From Leptidea sinapis (taxonomy: Eukaryota; Arthropoda; Insecta; Lepidoptera; Pieridae), in the NCBI RefSeq assembly GCF_905404315.1, contig NC_066310.1:744001-808000 (forward strand): a DNA stretch of 64,000 nt. Direction: 5' to 3'. The notes beneath the pieces are model-generated. The model made no database searches. It was given only the letters and a program-made list of their open reading frames with translations, and was not told the DNA's origin. The position numbers were made by a program, and so were the translations under genes. Below, one piece after another: positions 35,901 to 43,017 of this stretch. Within the stretch, counting starts at the first letter, position 1; each line of letters begins with the position of its first letter.

Positions 35901-38900
35901 TTATCGATAGTATGTTAGTGTGGTGCGTCCGGCCGCCATGTATCGATCGCTAACATACATAATAATTAACAAGTGATCTTAAATATGAGACCAGTTATAA
36001 CTTGTTGTAGTCTAAAACTTAGTTTTGTGTATTAAGTTGTTGTTCATTCAGACCGCAGTCCGTGAAGCTTAATCAAATCACATCTGCAGTGTGGATAATA
36101 ATAAATAATTTATACTACCCAAATTCAGTATTATCATGAGCTAGACACTTATATAATGAATAAAGTAAACTGTAATAATGTAAGTGAGTGAGACAGGCCG
36201 TGGTGGTGCGGGTGTAAGTTATATTGGGTCGTGTCCGGTGACTCAGTGGTCGTGTGACAGGTCTGCCGGTCAAGGGCATCCCCGGGGTGACATGCTGCGT
36301 GTCGGCGCTGCTGCCCCGCGCGCTCGGTGCGTATCTCGTGTCTCACCCCCACTTTCTGTTTCCACTTCCGTCTTCCACCATTTAACTGTCGTGTACTTGA
36401 TCCGTGTTGAGTGAGGTGTGGTCACGTGGTCACTGTTATCAAACGGGTCCCACACCAAGACTGTAAGTTAGTGCGCCCGCGGCGTTGCATGTGGTTTGGT
36501 GTATGTTTGGTTCGTGCTTTTAATGGAATGAGTAACGTAATTCTTTGGTTTACTTACTGTTGCTTAACTTATTTTAATAAATAGTACGCGACGATAACGA
36601 ATAAATAATTATTTGGCAGCTTACTTATTAATTAAAGGCGAGTGCAGTTTTTATACATAATATTGTGGTTAGCGGGCCTGTGCACGATGCTTGCCAGTCG
36701 GTTGCACCTGCCTGCTTCTCTGACTATTACCTACTAAAATTTACCAGTAGGAGACTCCCTTGTACAGGATGCCGGCAAGATTATAGGTACCACAACGGCG
36801 CCTTTTTCTGCCGTGAAGCAGAAATGTGTAAACATTATTGTGTTTCGGTCTGAAAGGCGGAATTATATATATATATTCAATATAACGAGCGCAATTGTAG
36901 TGCTGCTCAAAATTTTTGTATTTTTCAAGAATCCTAAGCGGCACTGCATTGTAATGCAGTATCAATTACCATCAGCTGAACGTCCTGCTCGTCTCGTCCC
37001 TTATTGTCTTTAAAAAAATATATTACCAAACAACTCTTTCGTATTTATTTTAACTTGTAGCGGAATTGTTCTGTCATTTCGACGCCATCCTTCTGAATTA
37101 TGACGCCCAACTTTTATATCCGGTCTGGCTCAGTGTTGACCATGATCAACTTAAAACTGGGATTAGTAATCTGGTATGGATACAGGCTCTTTCTCCAGCA
37201 CTGTCCGAGTAATGGTTCGTTTAGATGACACATGCTCTGCAATGAGATGCTGTAGATACGATATAGGGGTGAGTACACAACCAGTAACATAGCCGGTGCT
37301 GCAGGGCACGAGGGAACAGCGATGTGATTGCTGTTCAGCTGCTGAACTCTTCTCCTACTGCAGTAATTGTTAAATGTATCTTTAAATCGCATGACTTCTG
37401 TGAGAGTGATGTGTTTATTTAGTTGTATAAGTGAACATAGCGCGACAGATCGGTGTGTTCTTCATACTAACATTATTCTATACCCTTAATGTTGGTTTGC
37501 AATGGGCGTCATTACTACAATTAGTGGGAGGGCTCCTTTGCACAGCCTCTGCCGTGAAGCAGTAATGTGTAAGCATTACCGTGTTTCGGTCTGAAGGGCG
37601 CTGTAGCTAGTGAAATTACTGGGCAAATGAGGTTTAACATCTTATGTCTCAAGGTGACGAGCGCAATTGTAGTGCCCATCAGAATTATTGGGTTTTTCAA
37701 GAATCTTGAGTGGCACTGCATTGTAATGGGTAGGGCGTATTATTTACCATCAGCTGAACGTCCTGCTCGTCCCTATTTTCTTAAAAATAACGATTTAAAC
37801 CATATTTATTATTGTAATATTATTTGTCAGTAAGGTACACATTTCTGTTTTACCTGCACTTGTACTGGACTAAACCAACTACGGACACGTTTAGATATTA
37901 ATAATAATATATATGTACCTGTTATTTCACTGCAGTTAACTATTTCTCTTATTTAATTAATGTTTCCTAAATATAATATATTATGTATCCTATATGTAGC
38001 ATTACCACACCAAATATAACGTTATATTGAATATTATACTAATATAGATTTCCTCACTATTTGTTACACCTTCCTTTATATTTTATTCATAATAATAATT
38101 GCTATGAATGTGTGTTTTGTTATTATATATTTTGATAGTAAAACTAATTGTAACAGCGTTGGTTTTTTGTTGTTGCATTATTATAAATTAAATTAATTAA
38201 GCATACAAGTTGACATTTATTATCTAGCACTTAAATAGAAAAGCACTGGGTGTTGGCGATCAGCAGTTACTATATAACCAAGCTCGTCCTCAGTTGACTG
38301 ACAAAGTGATACATTTGACGCAATTGAGAAACTGTTACTAAAATATGGGGTGCACTGCTCCCAGGAGCTTTTTAATTGAATTTAAACTTTACCGTCGCTC
38401 GATAATAAGATTTTTATCAAGTTCAAACAAAACAAGTGACGAATTACTTAGAATGATGACTGTTAATACATTTATTGACTCGAACAGAGGGGGACAGCTG
38501 TCGCGCGTCCGTGGAGAAGATGCTGGCGTTCGGGCGCGAGCTGTACGCCATGAGCCAGAAGCTGACGCAGCAGCACTACCACAAGTCCATGCTGGAGGTG
38601 AGTGAGAGCGCGAGAGAAACACGGCCACAGATATACGTGTTCCACCAACTAAAGCAAACGTACTTCCATAGAATATGGTAAAAATAACACTACTTTCCAG
38701 TAAATAACACTTATTTTTGTAGTTATACTTCTTTAGGCGCATTGTGAAAAAAAAATGAGAGTGAAATTTTAAGATGCGTGCGCATCACTGTAACACAAAA
38801 GTAACAGTGTGAAGTTGGTTATTAAAATATATCTTTTAAACATTGACAATTAATAATTATTGTCATATGACTCATTTCTGACAAATAACATTGATTGTTT

Positions 38901-41900
38901 GTTTCAATTATTTAGAGCATTGGTAACAAGACCAAAACCAAACGATAATAAAATAAAAGAATATTTAAATAGGTTTATAACAGCAAAATTACATTGGTAC
39001 AAAAGCAAAACATGTACAATTATGTATACCTTTTTGACGATCTTCAATAAAGACAAACTTTGACTATTACGTTGCGCGCGCACAACGACACCTAAACAAA
39101 AATTTTCTGAATTTTTTTGACGTTTGCGACATTAATTTTTTTGCTTTCTTCTTCCTCCATTATTAGGACAGGCAAAGGGTTGAAGCCAATACAGTCGTAT
39201 TTGTTAAGATTAAATAATTTATTTCACGATTTTAACAATATGTTTCTTTCTTCAAACGTAGAATAGGACGACGAATAAATAATTTTAATGGTTTGTTTTG
39301 TTACGCCAAAGAATTATAACTTCTTGCGTGCATACATAAGTATACACGCACTTCTTTTTATTTATCACGTTATTGTAATTGTAATTATGTGGTCACAAAA
39401 TCATCGTATTTGTTTTATTAATTCATATTGAATGTAAGAATTACAATTTAATGAAATTTAAGGCTGTAAGGTATAATTTGCATGACTGTTTATTATCGGT
39501 ATGCGGACTTTTTAAGTAAAAATGTACGTATTGAAACCAAAGTGTCGTCAATAGGCTGGTATTCATTTAGGTGTGCTATGAGCTGCCGGTCATTATTGTC
39601 TCCCAGACTGTGCAGTAACGGCATGCTCACGGCAATAGGCCTGCGCATTTTTCATAATTAATGGAATGAGTAGGACTTACTCAAAATTGATTCCTTTAGA
39701 ATTCTTTTTGATGTCGACTTCCCCCGGGAACTCGTGCGTTCTGGTCGCTCGTCCTAAGGCTGTCCAAGGAAACTTCTGACAGCCAGCCATTCCGCCACTG
39801 CACAGGGACGATGATTCGCTGGCCCATGATGCGAAAGAGAAAGCTGATCTCCTCGGCTCCCTCTTCGCGTCCAGCTCGACTCTGGATGACCAAGGTGCAC
39901 CATCACCGCATATTCTGCGGTGCGAGTTATACATGCCGGAGGTAAAAATCCGGCATGACGGCGTGCTTAAGGCGCTTCTCACCTTCGCGCTTATAGCGAA
40001 ACTGCCATCCTATGGGCTTCCCGAGAAGTTTTGTAAATGGGTCACTAGCTTTTTGGCCGATCTGAGCATCAAGGTTGTTATCAACGGTGCATGCTCCGAC
40101 TTAAACCCCATAAACGCTGGTGTCCCGCAAGTCTGCGTGCTATCCCCTACACTGTTCCTTCTGCATATCAATGATATGGCGTAAATCAGCAGTATTCATT
40201 GCTATGCTGACAGCACAGGGTATGCTTCCTACACCGGCAGTGCCAACATTTCCCGAGATAGCGTCGAGAGAACAGGAACTTATGTCTGATATCGCGACTA
40301 TGCTTTGCAAAGTCTCGTAATGGGGCCGACAAAATTTAGTCCAATTCAATCGAGTCGATATATCGACCGCCGTTCAGTTCCGTGGTCATTTGAAAGAGAA
40401 AGCCAATCTGCCCTCTAATAAGGTTGATGTACTGAGTAAGGCCAGACAGTACTTCACTAAAAGTCACCGCCTGCAACTTTATAAGGCGCAAGTTCAGCCT
40501 GTCAGTTGATTCTTTGGCATTGCGTAGAGATGTGTGTTCTCTCTGCATCTTCTACCGCATTTATCACAGGGAGTGCTCAGAGGAGCTGTGCGGGTTGATT
40601 CCAGCGGCCGAATTTCACCACCGGACACTACGTGCAAAGTACCACCCGCATCACGTAGACGTCCGGTATTCCACAACCGCGCGTTTTGTTAGAAATTTCT
40701 TGCCTCGCACAGCTACTTTGTGGAATAATTACCGGTTGAGGTTTTTCTGAACAGTTACGACGTTGGAACCTTCAAGAAAAAAGCATACTTCCCAGTTTAA
40801 AGGCCGGCAAAGCATTTCTTGACACACCTGTTGTTGCGGATGTCCATGGGCGATTGCCTCACCTCTCCCCATCCCGTGAGCCTCTTGCCCGTTTGCCCCT
40901 TTATATAAAATGCTCTTTTATATAAAAAAAAATGGCGCTCTGAGAGAGGAGAGCGGCACAAGAGACTCTTCTTGAATTGGATTTATAAAGAAAAATAATT
41001 TGCTTCTACGTGCAAAGTATCACGCGCATCACGTAGACGTCCGGCATTCCACAACCGTGCGTTTTATTAGAAAATTCTTCCTCGCACAGCCACTTTGTGG
41101 AATCAATTACCGGTTGAGGTTTTTCTGAACAGATACGACGTAGGAACCTTCAAGAAAAAAGCATACTTCCCAGTTTAAAGGCCAGCAAAGCATTTCTTGA
41201 CACACCTGTTGTTGTGGATGTCCATGGGCGATTGCCTCACCTCTCCCCATCCCGTGAGCCTCTTGCCCGTTTGCCCCTTTATATAAAATGCTCTTTTATA
41301 TAAAAAAAAATGGCGCTCTGAGAGAGGAGAGCGGCACAAGAGACTCTTCTTGAATTGGATTTATAAAGAAAAATAATTTGCTTTCACAATTATAATATTT
41401 ATTTTGATGAGATTGTGTTGGTATGTGTATTGGTCTGTGCCGCAGGACGCGTTCAGCCTGCTGGCGTACAGCAACCCGTGGTCGAGCCCCGTGGGCTGGC
41501 AACTGGCGCCGGTGCGGCGCGAGGCGGTCTGCGAGGCGCTCAACGCAGCCATCCTGGGTACGTGCTCCATTTAAATTTAAACAAAGAGGAACTAAATAAA
41601 TCTAAACTAGAAAATTTATCATTATACAGTTTAGTAGCACGATTTATGAAACAGTTATTTGCATAACAAGTTCTACGTTTAAAAGTAGAGTACAAGGGTT
41701 TTTTTTACGACAAATTAGTTCACGACAATGAGGAATTCTAAAAGTTATATAATGTAATAATAAAGGGGCATCGACCAAGTCACTAATAAGTTTATATAAA
41801 ATAGTGATGTCAATTTTATTCCGTTGGTTTGAAAGAGTTTCCATATTATGACGAGCTAAAGAAGTATCATAATCAACGTAAGAATGTCCAGTTCTAAAGT

Positions 41901-43017
41901 GTAAAGATTTGATGAATTTCTTTTGAACTCTTTATATGCGGTCAATATGGACTTGATAGAAAGGTTTTCAAAATGAGCATGCAAACTCCAGATGGCTACG
42001 CACAAAACAGTTGTATAAAATTTTATAGGTCAAAGCGTTTTAGATAGTAATGGTACTGGTACGCGTAATATGAATCCAAGCTGCTTATATGCTTTGTTGA
42101 CAATTTAACAATATGACTGGTGAAGGTAAGCTTAGAATCTAAAATGACTCCAAGATCTTCAGTTACACGTTTCAGTTCTACATTACAAAGTCGATATGGA
42201 AGAAGTACTGGATGACGTTTTCTATTAAAACTGATAATAAGACATTTTTCAGGATTTAAATGAAGGTTTTTGTGCTTTCAATAAGAAGAAAGATAGTGAG
42301 ATCTTTTTGCAGGGTTTTACAATCGGTAACACTACGAATTATCCGATAAATCTTAGTGTCATCAGCATACATTAGAGTCGGTCATGTGATAGAGATATAG
42401 TATAAATAGCAAAGGTCTTAAATGAGAGCCTTGTGGAACGCCAGAGCTTACAAGTTTAAATTCATAGCAGAAACCACCTGTAACAACGGCTTGACTTCTA
42501 TTCGTGATATACGACTCGATCCAACGTATTAGGTCACTGTGTTTACCGAGTTTCCACAGCTTCTTTAACAATGTGTCATGACTAATCTTGTCAAAAGCCT
42601 TGGAAAAATCGGAAGAAGATTAGTGGAAGCTAAATTGTTTGGGAGACTTTCTCGAACGGTACCTACCGCTTTTTACCAAGCAACACCGAAAGAAGCGATA
42701 TTTATTTGCGAAAAAATATGTTAATTGGACGGTCCAAGAATGGTTTAAGTGTTATTCTGAGATGAAACAAAAATAAACATGGTAAATTGAGACGGAAAGA
42801 GCTTTGTTACGTCCAATAAACCATGCATTCAATTATAAATAATCAAAATAATGAAGTGAACTATTATATAAGTGTTATTCCAGAGTTCCAGGGCATGCCG
42901 TGGATCTCCCCGGTGGAGGCGTGCGCGGCCCACTCCCGCGACCTGCTCAAGCGCATGGCGCGCGCCTCCCTCGGCGCCTGCGCCTTCGCCGACCTGCCCG
43001 CGCTGCTGCGCCGCTGA
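23738..43017 (+). CDS. RanBP9: Ran-binding protein 9 (RanBPM), 5'-partial, ten exons
   Basis: RanBP9/RanBPM is a scaffold of the muskelin/CTLH (GID-like) ubiquitin ligase, in nucleus and cytoplasm. Exons: 23738-23902, 25028-25218, 25443-25627, 25817-25929, 26959-27119, 28734-28848, 31252-31359, 38488-38597, 41446-41557, 42884-43017. Every intron is GT-AG and the phases agree; the exons total 1394 nt, which with one upstream base gives 464 codons plus TGA. Order: most of SPRY (HGKTHKDAASVRATHPIP to VVDANFGDQPFVFDIED), LisH (YLVHHGYCSTAQAFSR), CTLH (GRIGEAIESTRRAWPALLER, FLLKCRQFVEMVNG), a linker rich in Ala, Ser, Thr and Pro, and CRA (FGRELYAMSQKL; AFSLLAYSNPWSSPVGWQL; ASLGACAFADLPALL). Third codon positions are strongly GC, unlike the introns. 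The exon(s) encoding the start codon and the first part of SPRY were not found. Nearly 18 kb is intron, most of the repeat load being in the 7.1-kb seventh intron. Confidence 0.95.
25028..25218 (+). CDS. RanBP9: RanBP9 exon: SPRY core
   Basis: Acceptor GGCCGCAG; donor GTGAGT after CTGCCG. It completes the Gly codon, then encodes [40 protein letters not shown] and GIAFRGLP. It ends in phase 0. Confidence 0.96.
25443..25627 (+). CDS. RanBP9: RanBP9 exon: SPRY end
   Basis: Acceptor GATTCACAG; donor GTGGGA. It encodes PNLYPTVGLQTPGEVVDANF, then DIEDMLRELRARTRVTIDEF and QWQQVLH, ending with AG of an Arg codon (phase 2). Confidence 0.95.
25817..25929 (+). CDS. RanBP9: RanBP9 exon: LisH and start of CTLH
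   Basis: Acceptor ATACGCAG; donor GTGAGT. It encodes MVSTYLVHHGYCSTAQAFSR, the LisH dimerisation motif, then EDIASIKNRQ, ending in phase 1. Confidence 0.95.
26300..26545 (-). pseudogene. LINE 3' end inside RanBP9 intron 4
   Basis: Read on the - strand: FPKRYDLGTFKNRVYSPTLK, AGNASLDNCCCGCPWAVPAP, then an A-rich tail (the T run at 26312-26321 on +). This is the C-terminus of a LINE related to family A (RYD-x-GTFKK-x-AY). It is short, 5'-truncated and non-functional. Confidence 0.7.
26959..27119 (+). CDS. RanBP9: RanBP9 exon: CTLH
   Basis: Acceptor ACATTTTCAG; donor GTACGG. It encodes ISSLVMCGRIGEAIESTRRA, then LLERDPELLFLLKCRQFVEM and VNGADSEVTQ, ending in phase 0. Confidence 0.95.
27120..28733 (+). 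other. RanBP9: RanBP9 intron 5, no other feature
   Basis: AT-rich with no recognisable element or exon. Confidence 0.6.
28734..28848 (+). CDS. RanBP9: RanBP9 exon: Ala/Ser-rich linker
   Basis: Acceptor TTGTCCGCAG; donor GTAAGG. It encodes ACSAACSNGVATSVISHTSQ followed by an Ala/Pro/His-rich stretch ending PHTN, phase 1. The linker is poorly conserved in the family; the call rests on splice signals, phase, GC-rich third positions and position between CTLH and CRA exons. Confidence 0.85.
28855..30830 (-). pseudogene. RTE-like LINE inside RanBP9 intron 6
   Basis: The - strand encodes an endonuclease piece (RLKTWRSPDGRTKNQIDYFL, then VDAGSDHRIVRARV, with the SDHR catalytic His, near 30030-30200), a connecting region (29590-29886), and a reverse transcriptase start (LNEQVGFRSGFSTVDHIHTV, LAFIDFEKTFDTVEHWALIH). 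The RT then jumps to a C-terminal phrase (AEKDWMRKIQDRTKWSKME), so its catalytic core is deleted. W-x-SPDG-x-x-x-NQIDY is characteristic of the RTE/BovB-type clade. The element begins within about 30 nt of the exon donor at 28849, so it sits right at the start of the intron. It is frameshifted and inactive. Confidence 0.8.
31252..31359 (+). CDS. RanBP9: RanBP9 exon: acidic and Thr/Pro-rich linker
   Basis: Acceptor GTGACTCCAG; donor GTAAGT. It encodes VTDISDADDRQSCDVDMTPS, then PAHTATPTPTNGAHL, phase 1 in and phase 1 out. The phrase VTDIS-x-x-D followed by CDVDMTPS resembles the linker in animal RanBP9 proteins. It could be alternatively included since it is frame-preserving (108 nt). Confidence 0.88.
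31880..32390 (+). pseudogene. LINE family B 3' end
   Basis: It matches the last 500 bp of the copy at 10745-11960, with phrases such as GGAACGGACATAAACTTATA, GTCGAGTTAGTAAGGCTTTT and GGGCGATGTATATGCTT, then a stop, the CCCGCTGAGTTTGTTGCGCC tail phrase and a terminal ATTTGAATTTG. It has several substitutions and frame breaks. Confidence 0.8.
32663..32697. repeat. Perfect 15-bp inverted repeat with 5-nt loop
   Basis: GACCAAATGAAACCG, then AACCG, then CGGTTTCATTTGGTC. All 15 pairs match. It lies in RanBP9 intron 7 and is not part of any element I recognise. Confidence 0.85.
33753..34065 (+). repeat. SINE-like repeat, copy 1
   Basis: It starts with GGAGGCTCCTTTGCACAGGA and continues through TGTTTCGGTCTGAAGGGCG, GACGAGCGCAATTGTAGTGC, and AGCTGAACGGCCTGCTCGTC, ending after CCCTTATTTTACC. 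It has no coding capacity and is about 310 bp. The other copies are at 36743-37010 and 37520-37785. I did not see clear A/B boxes, so the class is uncertain. Confidence 0.7.
34834..34889. repeat. 7-bp tandem repeat, 8 perfect copies
   Basis: GCACGCC is repeated eight times without error (56 bp). The period is not a multiple of three, and the block lies in the intron, so it is not coding. It is a GC-rich, CpG-bearing block in AT-rich surroundings. Confidence 0.9.
35109..35441. mobile_element. Short TIR element (MITE-like), copy 1
   Basis: Bounded by GAAGTTATACTTC on the left and GAAGTATAACTTC on the right, with nearby GGCGTAAC and GCGCCTAAA phrases that are inverted matches. It is 333 bp with no coding capacity. 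The related, reverse-oriented copy is at 38719-39323. Confidence 0.65.
36261..36326 (+). CDS. RanBP9: Candidate RanBP9 cassette exon (66 nt)
   Basis: The sequence follows GTGTGACAG and is followed by GTGCGT. It is 66 nt, phase 1 in and phase 1 out, so it fits between the exon ending at 31359 and the one starting at 38488 without changing the frame. The 22 residues (GLPVKGIPGVTC, then CVSALLPRAL) have no stop, and almost every codon ends in G or C, as in the other RanBP9 exons. The upstream polypyrimidine tract is poor. I know no homologous segment in other RanBP9 proteins. It is either a lineage-specific alternative exon or a chance GC-rich frame. Confidence 0.45.
36743..37010 (+). repeat. 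SINE-like repeat, copy 2
   Basis: It has the same phrases as copy 1 (CCGTGAAGCAG, TGTTTCGGTCTGAAAGGCG, AGCTGAACGTCCTGCTCGTC, TCGTCCCTTAT). A central segment is replaced by a short TA run (about 36865-36885). Confidence 0.7.
37520..37785 (+). repeat. SINE-like repeat, copy 3
   Basis: It has the same phrases as copies 1 and 2 but lacks the block around GGTACCACAACGGCGCC, so the 5' part has a deletion of about 45 bp relative to copy 1. It ends at CTGCTCGTCCCTATTTT. Confidence 0.7.
38488..38597 (+). CDS. RanBP9: RanBP9 exon: start of CRA
   Basis: Acceptor CTCGAACAG; donor GTGAGT. With the phase-1 G of the previous exon it reads E-G-D-S-C-R, then ASVEKMLAFGRELYAMSQKL and TQQHYHKSMLE, ending in phase 0. 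It corresponds to the family segment beginning with a basic/Cys stretch and FGREL-x-AMS. Confidence 0.93.
38719..39323. mobile_element. Short TIR element (MITE-like), copy 2
   Basis: Left end GTAGTTATACTTCTTTAGGC, right end GAATTATAACTTC. The outer parts are the reverse complement of copy 1 (35109-35441). It is about 270 bp longer because of a central AT-rich segment with a short open frame (38860-39063) of unknown nature, possibly a remnant of the parent element's coding region. Confidence 0.65.
39700..40627 (+). pseudogene. LINE fragment related to family A, with internal deletion
   Basis: The + strand carries a remnant of the region before the RT (KEKADLL-x-SLFASSSTLDD), then MPEVKIRHDGVLKALL, and jumps directly to IAKLPSYGLPEKFCKWVTSF, GVPQVCVLSPTLFLLHINDM. 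Motif A is thus deleted. The YADD box is broken near 40200. Later pieces (40514-40627) give LALRRDVCSLCIFYRIYHRE. It is inactive. It lies in RanBP9 intron 8. Confidence 0.8.
40628..41005 (+). repeat. LINE 3' end, tandem copy 1 (378 bp)
   Basis: It begins at CTACGTGCAAAGTACCACCC and ends at AATAATTTGCTT. It encodes the C-terminal SFLPRT-like segment (VRNFLPRTATLW), then the 3' tail with CCCATCCCGTGAGCC and a GCGGCACAAGAGACTCTTC block. It is followed immediately by a near-identical copy. Confidence 0.9.
41006..41383 (+). repeat. LINE 3' end, tandem copy 2 (378 bp)
   Basis: It has the same length and order as 40628-41005, with scattered substitutions mainly in the first 230 bp and near identity in the last 150 bp. 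It ends 62 bp before the RanBP9 exon at 41446, so the duplication almost touches the splice acceptor region. Confidence 0.9.
41446..41557 (+). CDS. RanBP9: RanBP9 exon: CRA middle
   Basis: Acceptor TGTGCCGCAG; donor GTACGT. It encodes DAFSLLAYSNPWSSPVGWQL, then APVRREAVCEALNAAIL, phase 1 out. It is highly typical of RanBP9/10. Confidence 0.96.
41690..42640 (-). pseudogene. LINE fragment inside RanBP9 intron 9
   Basis: The - strand encodes a reverse transcriptase palm piece (HDTLLKKLWKLGKHSDLIRW, ITNRSQAVVTGGF, VSSGVPQGSHLRPLLFILYL), the thumb phrase EDLGVILDSKLTF near 42160, and decayed C-terminal sequence down to about 41690. Frame breaks and an altered PQGS-x-LRP motif show that it is inactive. 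Confidence 0.75.
42884..43017 (+). CDS. RanBP9: RanBP9 last coding exon
   Basis: Acceptor GTTATTCCAG. After completing GAG it encodes FQGMPWISPVEACAAHSRDL, then LKRMARASLGACAFADLPAL, ending LRR and TGA (43015-43017). The SLGACAFAD ending matches the GSCAFA-type C-terminus of the family. Confidence 0.95.

Larger units (their letters stand above)
31360..38487 (+). other. RanBP9: RanBP9 intron 7, repeat-rich, 7.1 kb
   Basis: It holds a LINE family B 3' end (31880-32390), a 35-nt hairpin (32663-32697), three copies of a SINE-like repeat, a 7-bp tandem repeat and a small TIR element. It also holds one GC-rich candidate exon (36261-36326). The parts 31365-31875, 32400-33750 and 37790-38480 show nothing else. 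Confidence 0.8.
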
